NCBI RefSeq assembly: GCF_032460525.1
Contig: NZ_CP135963.1
Location: forward strand, 620,001-684,000
Direction: 5' to 3'
From: Geodermatophilus sp. DSM 44513
Lineage (GTDB): Bacteria; Actinomycetota; Actinomycetes; Mycobacteriales; Geodermatophilaceae
Length of the DNA: 64,000 nt
Position 1 is the first letter of the stretch, and every line of letters starts with the position of its first letter. Positions 27,179 to 38,103 of this stretch are shown one piece after another. The notes beneath the pieces are model-generated. The model did no database searches and had not been told where the DNA came from. It worked only from the letters and a program-made list of their open reading frames with translations. A program made the position numbers and the translations under genes.

Positions 27179-27301
27179 GCCACGGCCCGGCACCTCGGTG
27201 AGGTGCCGGGCCGTCGTCGTCCCGTCACAAGAGGTCACCGGCGGCCGGGCAGGGACCTTCGACCCTGGGGAGTCCCCGGACGGTCCGGCGACGGTCTGGG
27301 C

Positions 27302-27664
27302 ATGAGCCAGGACGCGGCCGAGACGACCACCCGTCACGACCCGGCGCCCGCCGCGGGCGTCGCCGCACCACGGCCCCGCACGCCGGCCGCGGTGCAGGGG
27401 CCGTGGCGAGCGGCCGGACGGCGCCGGGTGGCCGCCTCCGGGCGGGACCACTGGACCGCCGGCGTGGACGCCGCGGCGCCCCGCTCGCCGTGGGGCGGGA
27501 CGGCGCCCAGCCGGCTGCACGCGGTCGGGGACGAGGGGCTCGTCGCCGGGCGGGCGCTGTGCCTGGCCCCGGTGACCCTGCTCGACCCGGCCGTCTGGGC
27601 CTGGCCGGAGGACGCCGACGACGACGGGCCGCTGTGCTGGGTGTGCCTGGCCCTGACCCGCTGA
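27302..27664 (+). CDS. Hypothetical protein with C-terminal Cys pair
   Basis: 120 residues, no recognised family. N-terminal half is Ala/Pro/Arg-rich and probably disordered; the C-terminal half has a compact sequence (RLHAVGDEGLVAGRALCLAPVTLLDP) ending CWVCLALTR. The cysteines at LCLAP and CWVC could bind a metal or form a disulfide. No signal peptide. ATG at 27302 is the only plausible start; no strong RBS. A gene of this size is not in the mycobacterial order between lsr2 and clpC1. Confidence 0.5.
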   Translation: MSQDAAETTTRHDPAPAAGVAAPRPRTPAAVQGPWRAAGRRRVAASGRDHWTAGVDAAAPRSPWGGTAPSRLHAVGDEGLVAGRALCLAPVTLLDPAVWAWPEDADDDGPLCWVCLALTR

Positions 27665-27884
27665 CGCCGCGTCTGCTCTGGGCGTAACCGGCGCGGAACA
27701 CCGGTCGGCGACCATCGGTTGGACCGAACAGCTCCCCTCCTCCGCACCGGCCGCGTGCCGACGGGGGGACGGAGACCGCGACTACAGTGGAAAGACCGGT
27801 GCCCCGCGCGCCGACGGACGTCGGGTGCTCCTCCCCACCAGGGGAGGGCAGCGCCGGACCAGCCGGTCAGAGGAGAAGCAGCAG

Positions 27885-30410
<2,526 letters not shown>

Positions 30411-30426
30411 GCTGAGCGCACGACCC

Positions 30427-30462
30427 GGAGGGGCCGTCTCCCGCGAGGGAGGCGGCCCCTCC
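30427..30462 (+). terminator. 16-pair hairpin after clpC
   Basis: GGAGGGGCCG pairs with CGGCCCCTCC, and inside TCTCCC pairs with GGGAGG (one T-G wobble), closed by a GCGA tetraloop. Begins 17 bases after the clpC stop and is followed by TTC. Probably the clpC intrinsic terminator. Confidence 0.85.
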
Positions 30463-30501
30463 TTCGCCTGGGGGGCCCCGACCCGCCCCCGCTGGGCCCG
30501 C

Positions 30502-30566
30502 CGTGATCATCGGCGGGTGGTCGCCGCATCCCGGCGTGTCGGGCAGCCACCCGCCGATGATCGCGG
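30502..30566. repeat. Long inverted repeat between convergent clpC and mutY, family B copy 2
   Basis: GATCATCGGCGGGTGG (30505-30520) is exactly complementary to CCACCCGCCGATGATC (30547-30562), with four more outer pairs including one wobble; the loop is 26 bases. Likely terminates mutY and backs up the clpC terminator. Its right arm recurs in the gap between DUF3180 and opuCA. Confidence 0.75.
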
Positions 30567-30588
30567 CCTGACTGGCGCGGCGGGTGGG

Positions 30589-31536
30589 TCAGGCGGGCAG
30601 CCGGAACCGACCGTCGGCGGTCTGCTCGACCAGCCCGTCGGCGAGGAGGGAGTCCAGGCAGCGCGAGCGCTGCACGGCCTCCGCCCAGGCCGGCTCCAGC
30701 GCCGGTGCGGCCACCGGCCCCTCAGCGGCCCGCAGGACGTCCAGCAGCCGCCCGCGGACCTGCCGGTCCGTGCCGGCGAACCGCTGCACCCTGCGCGGCG
30801 GTCCCTCGGCCGCCGGGGACCCGGCCAGCCGCCACGCGCAGGCCGTCCGCACCGGGCACACCGCGCAGCGCGGCGTGCGGGCCACGCACACCAGCGCGCC
30901 GAGCTCCATGACCGCCACGGAGAACCGCACCGCCCGCTCCGGGTCTGCGGGGGCCAGCGCCGCGACGTCGGTGAGGTCGGCCGCCCGCGCGGGCGCGGCG
31001 TCGGCCCGGCCGTGCACCAGCCGGGCCACCACCCGACGCACGTTCGTGTCGACCACCGGCTGCGGCTGCCCGTGGCCGAAGCAGGCGACGGCACGGGCGG
31101 TGTAGGTCCCGACACCGGGCAGCGCCTCGAGGGCGGCCACGTCGGACGGCACGACGCCGCCGTGCCGCTCGGTCAGGGCGACCGCGGTCTCCCGCAGCCG
31201 CAGCGCCCGCCGCGGGTAGCCGAGCTTGCCCCAGGCGCGGATCACCTCGGCCGGGGACGCGGCGGCCAGCGCTGCCGGGGTGGGCCAGCGCGCCACCCAC
31301 TCCCGCCACACCGGCTCGACGCGGGCCACCGGCGTCTGCTGCAGCATCACCTCGCTGACCAGCACCGCCCACGGGTCGGTGTCCGGGCGGCGCCACGGCA
31401 GGTCGCGGGCGGCGGAGGCGAACCAGTCGACGAGGGTGTCGCCGACGGCGTCGGGCGACGGCGGGAAGGCGCGGGCCGGGCTGTCCACGGGGTCCCAGTG
31501 TGCCGCCCCCAGGGGACGGCGTGCCGCCGTGGGCAC
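30589..31536 (-). CDS. mutY: A/G-specific adenine glycosylase
   Basis: 315 residues. Removes adenine mispaired with 8-oxoguanine. Catalytic glutamate lies in SEVMLQQTPVARV, the helix-hairpin-helix is LPGVGTYTARAVACF with the downstream aspartate in VVDTNVRRVVARL, and the iron-sulfur loop shows the C-x6-C-x2-C-x5-C spacing (CVARTPRCAVCPVRTAC). The C-terminal MutT-like recognition domain is short, as in actinobacterial MutY. GTG at 31536 gives a basic/Pro-rich N-terminus; a GTG further in (VDSPARAF) is also possible. Divergent from the next gene with a 29-base gap. Confidence 0.94.
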   Translation of the reverse strand: MPTAARRPLGAAHWDPVDSPARAFPPSPDAVGDTLVDWFASAARDLPWRRPDTDPWAVLVSEVMLQQTPVARVEPVWREWVARWPTPAALAAASPAEVIRAWGKLGYPRRALRLRETAVALTERHGGVVPSDVAALEALPGVGTYTARAVACFGHGQPQPVVDTNVRRVVARLVHGRADAAPARAADLTDVAALAPADPERAVRFSVAVMELGALVCVARTPRCAVCPVRTACAWRLAGSPAAEGPPRRVQRFAGTDRQVRGRLLDVLRAAEGPVAAPALEPAWAEAVQRSRCLDSLLADGLVEQTADGRFRLPA

Positions 31537-31552
31537 GCCTCCGGGCGCGCAC

Positions 31553-31558
31553 TACCGT
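31553..31558 (+). promoter_or_regulatory. -10 element TACCGT, leaderless downstream gene
   Basis: TACCGT ends 7 bases before the GTG at 31566 with no SD sequence. It lies in the 29-base gap shared with the divergent mutY. Confidence 0.5.
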
Positions 31559-31565
31559 TCTCGGG

Positions 31566-32258
31566 GTGCTGCACCCGGTCGGCCCCCTGCCCACGGCGGT
31601 CTACTGGCGGCGGCGGCTGCTGGTCCTGCTGCTGGTCGTGGCGGTCCTGGGCGGCGGGGGGTGGCTGCTCGTGGCCGCCCTCGGCGGTGCTCCCGGGCGG
31701 ACGTCGACGGCCACGGCCGCGGCGACCTCCGCGGCCGCGGCCACCGAGCCGCCCGCTCTGGAGCGGGTGCTGCCCCCGGTGACCGGCGTCCGGACGCCCA
31801 CCCCGGCGCCCGAGCCACCCGCCGAGCCGGAGCCGTCCGCCGAGCCGCCCGCGGCGACCCAGGCCCCCGGGGGCCCCTGCGGGGACGACGCGGTCGAGCT
31901 CGTGGTGCGCAGCCCGGGCAGCGCACCGGCCGGCAGCAAGCCGACGTTCGAGCTGGTGGTCACCAACGTCTCGCCGGTGCCGTGCGTGCGGGTCCTCGAC
32001 GAGCGCCTGCAGGAGGTGCTGCTGCTGGACGAAGCCGGCAACCGGGTGTGGGGCAGCAACGACTGCTTCCCCGGGGACGGCACCCAGACCCGCACCCTGG
32101 CGCCGGGGGAGTCGGTGACCGCCTCCCTGGTGTGGGGCGGGCTGACCAGCGAGCCGTCCTGCACCGCCCCGCGGACGACGCCGGCGCCGGGGGAGTACGT
32201 GCTGCGCGGCCGGCTGGACACCGAGGTCAGCCCCGACGTGCCCTTCACCGTCTCCTGA
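31566..32258 (+). CDS. Membrane-anchored extracytoplasmic protein (Rv3587c position)
   Basis: 230 residues. One transmembrane helix (about 17-40, RRRLLVLLLVVAVLGGGGWLLV), an Ala/Pro/Glu-rich stalk to about 98, then a globular domain of about 130 residues with four cysteines (GPCGDDAVELVV, VPCVRVLDE, NDCFPGDG, PSCTAPRT) that probably form two disulfides outside the membrane. The domain has an immunoglobulin-like beta pattern (FELVVTNVSPVPC, RTLAPGESVTASLVW, GEYVLRGRLDTE) reminiscent of BsuPI/DUF4232-type folds. Function unknown. The position between mutY and disA matches Rv3587c. Confidence 0.75.
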   Translation: MLHPVGPLPTAVYWRRRLLVLLLVVAVLGGGGWLLVAALGGAPGRTSTATAAATSAAAATEPPALERVLPPVTGVRTPTPAPEPPAEPEPSAEPPAATQAPGGPCGDDAVELVVRSPGSAPAGSKPTFELVVTNVSPVPCVRVLDERLQEVLLLDEAGNRVWGSNDCFPGDGTQTRTLAPGESVTASLVWGGLTSEPSCTAPRTTPAPGEYVLRGRLDTEVSPDVPFTVS

Positions 32259-32321
32259 GCCGGCCCTCCTGCAGGGTCCCGCCGCGAGCTTGCGAGCGGT
32301 GGGGGGCAGGAGGGTCCTCCT
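32259..32321 (-). repeat. Stop-abutting palindromic repeat, copy 4
   Basis: On the minus strand it starts at the disA stop (TAG-AGGAGGACCCTCC) and reads TGCCCCCCACCG, CTCGCAAGCTCG, CGGCGGGACCCTGCAGG. Stem CCTCCTGC/GCAGGAGG with an inner CACCG/CGGCG-type stem. It fills the whole gap between two convergent genes, so it can end both transcripts. Confidence 0.8.
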
Positions 32322-33407
32322 CTAGCTGTAGCGGTCGAGGATCGAGGTCTCGGCCAGCCGGGAGAGGCCCTCGCGGATGCCGCGGGCCCGGGCCTCCCCG
32401 ACGCCCTCGACGGCCAGCAGGTCCTCGATGGTGGCGGCGAGCAGCTTCTGCAGGCCGCCGAAGTGGTCGACCAGGCGGTCGATGATGCTCGCGGGCAGCC
32501 GCGGGACGCGGGCCAGCAGGCGGTAGCCCCGCGGGCTGACCGGGGAGTCCAGCGCGTCGGCGGACGTCGGCAGCCCGTAGCAGCGGGCCACCGCGGACAG
32601 GTCGAGCAGCTCGGTGGCCGACAGCGCGCGCAGGTCGGCGAGGACCTCCTCGATGCCCCGCGGCCGGCGCAGCCCCGAGGGCAGGTAGTCGCGCACGAGC
32701 AGCGCGCGGTCCTCCTCGACGCCGGCGAGCATCTCGTCCAGCTGCAGCGCGAGCAGCCGCCCGTCGGTGCCCAGCTCGACGACGAAGCCCTCAATCTCGT
32801 CGGCGATCCGGCGGACCATCTCCAGCCGCTGGCTCACGCTCATGGCGTCGCGGACGGTGACGAGGTCCTCGATCTCCAGCGCCGACAGCGTGCTGGCCAC
32901 CTCGTCCAGGCGCAGCTTGTACCGCTCGAGGGCGGCCAGGGCCTGGTTGGCGCGGGCCAGGATGGTGGTCGGGTGCTCCAGCGTGTAGCGCCGTCCGGCG
33001 ACGTAGACGCTGATGATGAGCATCGACTGGCTGACCGAGATCACCGGGAAGCCGCTCTGGATGGCGACCCGCTCGGCGGTGCGGTGCCGGGTGCCGGACT
33101 CCTCGGTGGGCACGGTGGGGTCGGGCATCAGGTGCACGCCGGCCCGCACGATGCGGGTGCCGTCGTAGGAGACGATCACCGCGCCGTCCATCTTGGCCAG
33201 CTCCCGCAGCCGGGTGGCCGACAGCGCGACGTCGAGGGCGAAGCCACCGGTGCAGATGGACTCGACCACCCGGTCGTACCCCAGCACGATCAACGCGCCG
33301 GTGCGCCCGGCCAGGATGCGCTCCAGACCGTCCCGCAGCGCCGTGCCCGGTGCGATGCGGCCGAGCAGTTCGCGGAGCGCGACCTCGGAGTCCACAGCGG
33401 GGGGCAC
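32322..33407 (-). CDS. disA: DNA integrity scanning diadenylate cyclase
   Basis: 361 residues. Makes c-di-AMP from two ATP, linking DNA status to signalling. N-terminal DAC domain (about 10-145) carries the DGA motif in [14 protein letters not shown] and the RHR motif in [12 protein letters not shown]; a helical linker follows, then a C-terminal helix-hairpin-helix DNA-binding region ([19 protein letters not shown]). Octameric in the family. GTG at 33407 has AGGAGC upstream, and TAGACT at 33441-33446 (minus strand) is a candidate -10. Directly downstream of radA in gene order, as in mycobacteria. Confidence 0.97.
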   Translation of the reverse strand: MPPAVDSEVALRELLGRIAPGTALRDGLERILAGRTGALIVLGYDRVVESICTGGFALDVALSATRLRELAKMDGAVIVSYDGTRIVRAGVHLMPDPTVPTEESGTRHRTAERVAIQSGFPVISVSQSMLIISVYVAGRRYTLEHPTTILARANQALAALERYKLRLDEVASTLSALEIEDLVTVRDAMSVSQRLEMVRRIADEIEGFVVELGTDGRLLALQLDEMLAGVEEDRALLVRDYLPSGLRRPRGIEEVLADLRALSATELLDLSAVARCYGLPTSADALDSPVSPRGYRLLARVPRLPASIIDRLVDHFGGLQKLLAATIEDLLAVEGVGEARARGIREGLSRLAETSILDRYS

Positions 33408-33505
33408 GAGCGCTCCTGACGTTCGAGGTGGTGGCGGCTGAGTCTACGTGGCGCGGGGCGTCCCGGCGGTCGCCGGTGAACCCCCGGAAACGAAACGGTA
33501 GCGCC

Positions 33506-34873
33506 TCAGAACAGCCGGGTGAAGGCGGCTCCGAGGTCGGGCACCTCGACCAGCCGCATGCCCCGGGGCGCGCTGCCGGCGTCCTCGGGGACGAACGCGA
33601 CCTTGTAGCCCTGCCGGGCCGCCTCGGCCAGCCGCCGGCCGGTGCCGCCGACGCGGCGGATCTCCCCGGACAGGCCCACCTCGCCCACCGCGACCAGGCC
33701 GCGAGGGAGGGGGACGTCCTTGGCCGCCGAGGCGATGGCCAGGGCCAGGGCCAGGTCGGCCGCGGGCTCGGCGATGCGCACCCCGCCCACGGAGGCGGCG
33801 AACACGTCGGCGTCGGCCAGCTTGACCCGCCCGCGCCGCTCCACCACGGCGTTGACCATCGCGACGCGTTGGGAGTCCAGGCCGCTGACCGCCCGGCGGG
33901 GCGAGCCGCCGCCGCCGGTGCCGGCGACGAGGGCCTGCACCTCGGCCAGCAGCGGCCGGCTGCCCTCCAGCGTGACGGTGACGCAGCTGCCGGGGACCGG
34001 TGCGCTGCGCCGGGACACGAACAGCGACGACGGGTCGGGGACGCCGACGACGCCGGTGTCGCCGATCTCGAAGCAGCCGATCTCGTCGGCCGGGCCGAAG
34101 CGGTTCTTCATCGCCCGCACCAGCCGCAGCGTGGAGTGCCGCTCCCCGTCGAAGGAGACCACCACGTCGACGAGGTGCTCCAGGGTGCGCGGCCCGGCGA
34201 TGGCGCCGTCCTTGGTGACGTGGCCGACCAGGATGGTGGTCATCCCGCGGCTCTTGGCGACGGCGGTGAGCGCGCTGGCCACCGCCCGCACCTGGGTGGC
34301 CCCGCCGTCGGTGCCCTCCACCGCGGGGGAGCGCACCGTCTGCACGCTGTCGAGCACGAGCAGGGAGGGTGCGACGTCCTCGACGTGGGCGAGGACGGCG
34401 GACAGCTCGGTCTCCGCGGCGAGGTAGAGCCGGTCGTGCAGCGCGCCGATCCGCTCGGCGCGCAGCCGCACCTGGGCCGCGGACTCCTCCCCGGAGACGA
34501 CGAGGGCCGGGCCGTTCGTGGCGGCCACCCGGTGGGCGACCTCGAGCAGCAGCGTGGACTTGCCGACCCCGGGCTCGCCGGCGACCAGCAGGACCGCGCC
34601 GGGGACCAGCCCGCCGCCGAGGACGCGGTCGAACTCGTCGATGCCGGTGGGCACCGCACGGGCGGCGGCCAGTTCCACCTGGGCGATCGGCACCGCCGGT
34701 GCGGTCACCGGGCCGGCGGCCACGGCGCGCAGTGGTGAGGCGGGGGCGCCGACCTCCTGCAGCGTGCCCCAGGCCTGGCACTCGGGGCACCGGCCGACCC
34801 ACTTGGCCGAGGCGTGGCCGCACTCGGTGCAGCGGTGGGCGGGACGGGTGGACCTCACTCCGGCAGGTGGCAC
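33506..34873 (-). CDS. radA: DNA repair protein RadA
   Basis: 455 residues. RecA-like branch-migration helicase. N-terminal zinc finger CTECG...CPEC (about 15-33), Walker A GEPGVGKST (about 93-101), the RadA-specific KNRFG motif (in RAMKNRFGPADEIG) and a C-terminal Lon-protease-like domain without catalytic residues (RVAMVNAVVERRGRVKLAD ... VGEVGLSGEIRRVG). GTG at 34873 sits 6 bases after a TAGCGT hexamer (34885-34880), so translation may be leaderless. A gap of 98 bases leads to disA. Confidence 0.96.
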   Translation of the reverse strand: MPPAGVRSTRPAHRCTECGHASAKWVGRCPECQAWGTLQEVGAPASPLRAVAAGPVTAPAVPIAQVELAAARAVPTGIDEFDRVLGGGLVPGAVLLVAGEPGVGKSTLLLEVAHRVAATNGPALVVSGEESAAQVRLRAERIGALHDRLYLAAETELSAVLAHVEDVAPSLLVLDSVQTVRSPAVEGTDGGATQVRAVASALTAVAKSRGMTTILVGHVTKDGAIAGPRTLEHLVDVVVSFDGERHSTLRLVRAMKNRFGPADEIGCFEIGDTGVVGVPDPSSLFVSRRSAPVPGSCVTVTLEGSRPLLAEVQALVAGTGGGGSPRRAVSGLDSQRVAMVNAVVERRGRVKLADADVFAASVGGVRIAEPAADLALALAIASAAKDVPLPRGLVAVGEVGLSGEIRRVGGTGRRLAEAARQGYKVAFVPEDAGSAPRGMRLVEVPDLGAAFTRLF

Positions 34874-34879
34874 TCCCCG

Positions 34880-34885
34880 ACGCTA
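34880..34885 (-). promoter_or_regulatory. -10 element TAGCGT, leaderless radA
   Basis: TAGCGT on the minus strand ends 6 bases before the radA GTG, with no SD sequence in between. Confidence 0.5.
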
Positions 34886-34911
34886 ACCGCGGGGGGTGAC
34901 GTTCCTGAGGC

Positions 34912-34984
34912 GACGTGCTGGAACGGCCCCCGTCCAGGGGCCCGCCCTGAGCTCGCGAAGGGCAGGGGGGACGGGGGTCCTCCT
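34912..34984 (-). repeat. Stop-abutting palindromic repeat, copy 5
   Basis: Starts at the lpqE stop on the minus strand (TGA-AGGAGGACCCCCGTCC) and ends GGGGGCCGTTCCAGCACGTC. CCCCCGTCC/GGACGGGGG outer stem, GCCC/GGGC inner stem, loop TTCGCGAGCTCAG. Lies between lpqE and the radA promoter. Confidence 0.8.
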
Positions 34985-35746
34985 TCAGTCGCCGTCCCCG
35001 CCGCCGGCCTCGGCCTCGCGCTCGCGGGCGACGTCCTCGGCGCCGTCGGTGCCGCTCTCCTCGCCCTCCTCGTGGTGGAAGTCGAAGGGCTCCTCGCGCG
35101 GGACCACCCGGGTGGGCGTGCCGACCAGCGCCTGCACGGTGATCTCACCGGCGCGCTCGAAGGTCAGGGTGGCCTCGATGCTCTGGCCGGCGGTCAGCTC
35201 CTCGGTCAGGCCGACCAGCTGGACCGTCGCCCCGCTGTCGCCCCCGAGGAAGACCGTGGACTGCGCAGGGAGGGGGATGTCGACGGTGGAGCTCGCCGTC
35301 GGCGTGGCCGGGGCGCTCGACGACGGGAGCGCACCGGGGGACGGCGTCGCCGCGGGGTCCGTGGGCGCCGGTTCCGGCGCGCTGGGGGAGGCGGCCACCG
35401 GCTCGGCCGACGGCGAGCCCGGGACGGCGGGGACCGGCGTGGCCTGTCCGGACACCAGGACGCCCTCGAACGCCTCGCCCTCGATGGACACGAGCCGGTC
35501 GGGCTCGTTGTCGGTGTTGACGACCGCCATCTCCAGCTCGGCGTCCTCGCCCTCCTCGTACAGGCCGTCCGGGGGGTAGGCGAGGGTGATCGCGCGCAGC
35601 TCGACGTCGCCGACCGCGGCCTGCGGGCCGACCTTGTCCCGGTTCTGGGTGGCCGTCTGGGCGACCTGACCGGCGCTGCAGGCGGTGAGCGCGATCGGGC
35701 TGAGCAGCAGGGCGCCCATCGTGGCGGCGCGCAGTGCGCGGTTCAC
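34985..35746 (-). CDS. lpqE: Lipoprotein, LpqE-like
   Basis: 253 residues. Signal peptide with lipobox ALTAC (Cys about 23) at 1-23, so anchored on the outer face of the membrane. The mature protein begins SAGQVAQTATQ, then beta-rich sequence (VELRAITLAYPPDGLYEEGEDAELEMAVVN split around 45-80) like the copper-chaperone-type fold of LpqE, interrupted by a 50-residue Pro/Ser/Ala insert (about 105-160), and an acidic tail. GTG at 35746 was chosen over ATG at 35779 because GGAGG lies 8 bases upstream of it. Position next to radA and near carD matches Rv3584. Function unknown. Confidence 0.8.
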   Translation of the reverse strand: MNRALRAATMGALLLSPIALTACSAGQVAQTATQNRDKVGPQAAVGDVELRAITLAYPPDGLYEEGEDAELEMAVVNTDNEPDRLVSIEGEAFEGVLVSGQATPVPAVPGSPSAEPVAASPSAPEPAPTDPAATPSPGALPSSSAPATPTASSTVDIPLPAQSTVFLGGDSGATVQLVGLTEELTAGQSIEATLTFERAGEITVQALVGTPTRVVPREEPFDFHHEEGEESGTDGAEDVAREREAEAGGGDGD

Positions 35747-35848
35747 GGCCGTCGACCTCCAGGGGAGCGTGCCGGCCACCGCAGGTCGATGGCCCGGCTC
35801 GCGCCGAGCCTAACTCGCGCTCCAGGATGGGCGCCTGGAGGTGAGGCC

Positions 35849-37414
35849 GTGCCGCAGGAGCCGCGCACGCCGCGGCGGCCGGGGGAGGACCCCGCGCTGG
35901 CCGCCTTCCCGGCCCGCGCGCCGGACACCCGGCGCTGGTGCTTCGCCGACCAGCTGGGGCCGCACTTCCTCGACGCCCCGGACCAGCCGGTGCTGCTCGT
36001 CGAGTCCAAGGCGGTGTTCGCCCGCCGCCGCTTCCACCGCCAGAAGGCCCACCTGGTGCTGTCGGCGCTGCGGCACCGCGCCGCCGAGCTGGGCGAGCAG
36101 GCGCAGCTGCACCGCGTGCAGGGCTACGCCGAGGCGCTGGACCGGGTGCGCGAGCCGGTGAGCGTGTGCGCACCCACCACCTGGAGCAGCCGCGACCACG
36201 TGCTGCGCCGTCCCGGCCTCACCGTCCTCGCCGCCCGGGGGTTCGTCGCCACGCAGGAGGAGTTCGCGGCCTGGGCCGGGGGCAGGGGCCGGGGCCGGCT
36301 GCTCATGGAGGACTTCTACCGGCACAACCGCCGCCGGCACGACGTGCTGATGGACGGCGCCGAGCCGGTCGGCGGGCGCTGGAACCTCGACCACGACAAC
36401 CGCGAGCCCCCGCCCCGGGACGGGCGGATCGGCGTCCCCGAGCCGTGGTGGCCGGAGGAGGACGACATCGACGCCCAGGTGCGCGCCGACCTGGACCGCT
36501 GGGCGGCCGACGGCGAGGTGGCCTTCGTGGGGGACGACGGCCCGCGGCTGTTCCCCGCGACCCGGGCCGAGGCGCTGCACCGGCTGCGCGACTTCCTGGA
36601 CACGCGGCTGGGCGCGTTCGGCCCGCACGAGGACGCGATGCTGGCCGGTGAGCGGTGGATGGCGCACTCGCTGCTGTCCCCGGCGCTGAACCTCGGCCTG
36701 CTCGACCCGGTCGAGGTGGTGCAGGCAGCCGAGCAGCGCTACCGGGACTCGGTGGCCGAGGGCGACCCGCTGCCGCTGAACAGCGTCGAGGGGTTCATCC
36801 GCCAGGTGATGGGCTGGCGGGACTACATCTGGCACACCTACTGGCACCTCGGCCGCGACTTCCGGCACGGCAACGCCCTGGCAGCGCACGAGGCCGTGCC
36901 CGACTGGCTGGCCGACCTCGACGACGGCGCGGTCGACGCGGCCTGCATGTCCGACGTCCTCGGCGACCTGCGCCGCGACGGCTGGGTGCACCACATCCCC
37001 CGGTTGATGGTGCTGGGCAACTACGCGCTGCAGCGCGGCATCGACCCGCTGGCGATGACCGACTGGTTCCACCGCAGCTTCGTCGACGGCTACGACTGGG
37101 TGATGGTCGCCAACGTCGTCGGCATGAGCCAGCACGCCGACGGCGGGCGGGTGGCCACCAGGCCCTACGCCTCCGGCGGGGCCTACATCGACCGGATGAG
37201 CGACTACTGCCGCGGCTGCCGCTACGACCCGCGCAAGCGGCTGGGGGAGGACGCCTGCCCGTTCACCGCCGGCTACTGGGCCTTCCTGGAGCGCAACCGA
37301 GAGCGGCTGGCGCCCAACCTGCGGATGCGCCGGGCGCTGCAGGGCCTGGACCGGCTCAAGGGCCTGGAGGAGGTCGTCGAGCAGGAGCGTCTGCGCGGCA
37401 CCGGCCCGATCTGA
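35849..37414 (+). CDS. FeS-type prokaryotic cryptochrome/(6-4) photolyase
   Basis: 521 residues, the size of the FeS-BCP group (deoxyribodipyrimidine photolyase-related, PhrB-like). N-terminal Rossmann part binds an antenna chromophore (RRWCFADQLGPHFLD, LVESKAVF); the C-terminal helical part binds FAD. The four cysteines expected for the [4Fe-4S] cluster are visible: DAACMSDVLG, and DYCRGCRYDP with DACPF near the C-terminus. RQVMGWRDYIWHTYW and YDWVMVANVVGMSQHADG are diagnostic. It repairs UV lesions or acts as a blue-light sensor. GTG at 35849 has GGAGGTG upstream. Not part of the conserved mycobacterial block. Confidence 0.93.
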   Translation: MPQEPRTPRRPGEDPALAAFPARAPDTRRWCFADQLGPHFLDAPDQPVLLVESKAVFARRRFHRQKAHLVLSALRHRAAELGEQAQLHRVQGYAEALDRVREPVSVCAPTTWSSRDHVLRRPGLTVLAARGFVATQEEFAAWAGGRGRGRLLMEDFYRHNRRRHDVLMDGAEPVGGRWNLDHDNREPPPRDGRIGVPEPWWPEEDDIDAQVRADLDRWAADGEVAFVGDDGPRLFPATRAEALHRLRDFLDTRLGAFGPHEDAMLAGERWMAHSLLSPALNLGLLDPVEVVQAAEQRYRDSVAEGDPLPLNSVEGFIRQVMGWRDYIWHTYWHLGRDFRHGNALAAHEAVPDWLADLDDGAVDAACMSDVLGDLRRDGWVHHIPRLMVLGNYALQRGIDPLAMTDWFHRSFVDGYDWVMVANVVGMSQHADGGRVATRPYASGGAYIDRMSDYCRGCRYDPRKRLGEDACPFTAGYWAFLERNRERLAPNLRMRRALQGLDRLKGLEEVVEQERLRGTGPI

Positions 37415-37452
37415 CCCCGCCCGACCGGGTGACCGTGGTCCGGTCCGCCCCC

Positions 37453-37497
37453 GCACCTGCCGATCCCAGGGACGACGGGATCGGCGGCGGGAGGTGC
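37453..37497 (+). promoter_or_regulatory. Hairpin covering the RBS and start of the sigma-factor gene
   Basis: Inner stem CCGATCCC (37460-37467) with GGGATCGG (37477-37484); outer stem GCACCT (37453-37458) with AGGTGC (37492-37497), which includes the SD sequence and the GTG start. Could terminate photolyase transcription, or mask initiation of the sigma factor. Confidence 0.45.
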
Positions 37498-38093
37498 AGG
37501 TGCGGACGGGGGTGGCCTTCGACGACGTCCTGGCCGGGGCGCAGGCCGGGGCCGCCTGGGCGTTCGAGGTGCTCTACCGGGAGCTGTCGCCGGCCGTCAC
37601 CGGTTACCTGCGGCTGCACGGCGCGGCCGAGCCCGACGACCTGGCCAGCGAGACCTTCATCAGCGTGCTGACCGGCCTGGCCCGTTTCCGGGGCGACGAG
37701 GAGGCGCTGCGTGCGTGGGTGTTCACCATCGCCCACCGACGGCTGGTCGACGACTGGCGCCGCCGCGGTCGCCGTCCGCAGGTCGCCGACGACGACGCGT
37801 CGTTCGACGCACGCTGCGGGGGCGACGTGGAGGACGACGTCCTGGTGCGGGTCGGCACCGACGACGTGCACCGGCTGTGCGCGACGCTGCCGGCCGACCA
37901 GCGGGCGGTGCTGCTGCTGCGGGTGCTCGCCGACCTGACCGTGGAGCAGGTCGCGCAGGTGATGGGCCGGTCGGTCGGCTCGGTCAAGGCGCTGCAGCGG
38001 CGGGGGCTGGCCAGCCTGCGGACCGCCCTCGACGCCGCCTCACCCGCAGGGGTGACGGCCGGCGCGCACCCTTCTGCGGCCCTCCGGCGATGA
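37494..38093 (+). CDS. RNA polymerase ECF-type sigma factor
   Basis: 199 residues. Region 2 at about 20-90 (FEVLYRELSPAVTGYLRLHG, DDLASETFISVLTGLARFRG, RAWVFTIAHRRLVDDWRRR) and region 4 at about 122-180 (LCATLPADQRAVLLLRVLADLTVEQVAQVMGRSVGSVKALQRRGLASL split), the standard two-domain ECF layout without region 1 or 3. Directs RNA polymerase to a stress regulon that cannot be read here. Start GTG at 37494 or 37500. The next gene, 10 bases on, encodes a membrane protein that may regulate it. Confidence 0.92.
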   Translation: MQVRTGVAFDDVLAGAQAGAAWAFEVLYRELSPAVTGYLRLHGAAEPDDLASETFISVLTGLARFRGDEEALRAWVFTIAHRRLVDDWRRRGRRPQVADDDASFDARCGGDVEDDVLVRVGTDDVHRLCATLPADQRAVLLLRVLADLTVEQVAQVMGRSVGSVKALQRRGLASLRTALDAASPAGVTAGAHPSAALRR

Positions 38094-38103
38094 CGGGGAC
38101 GAG

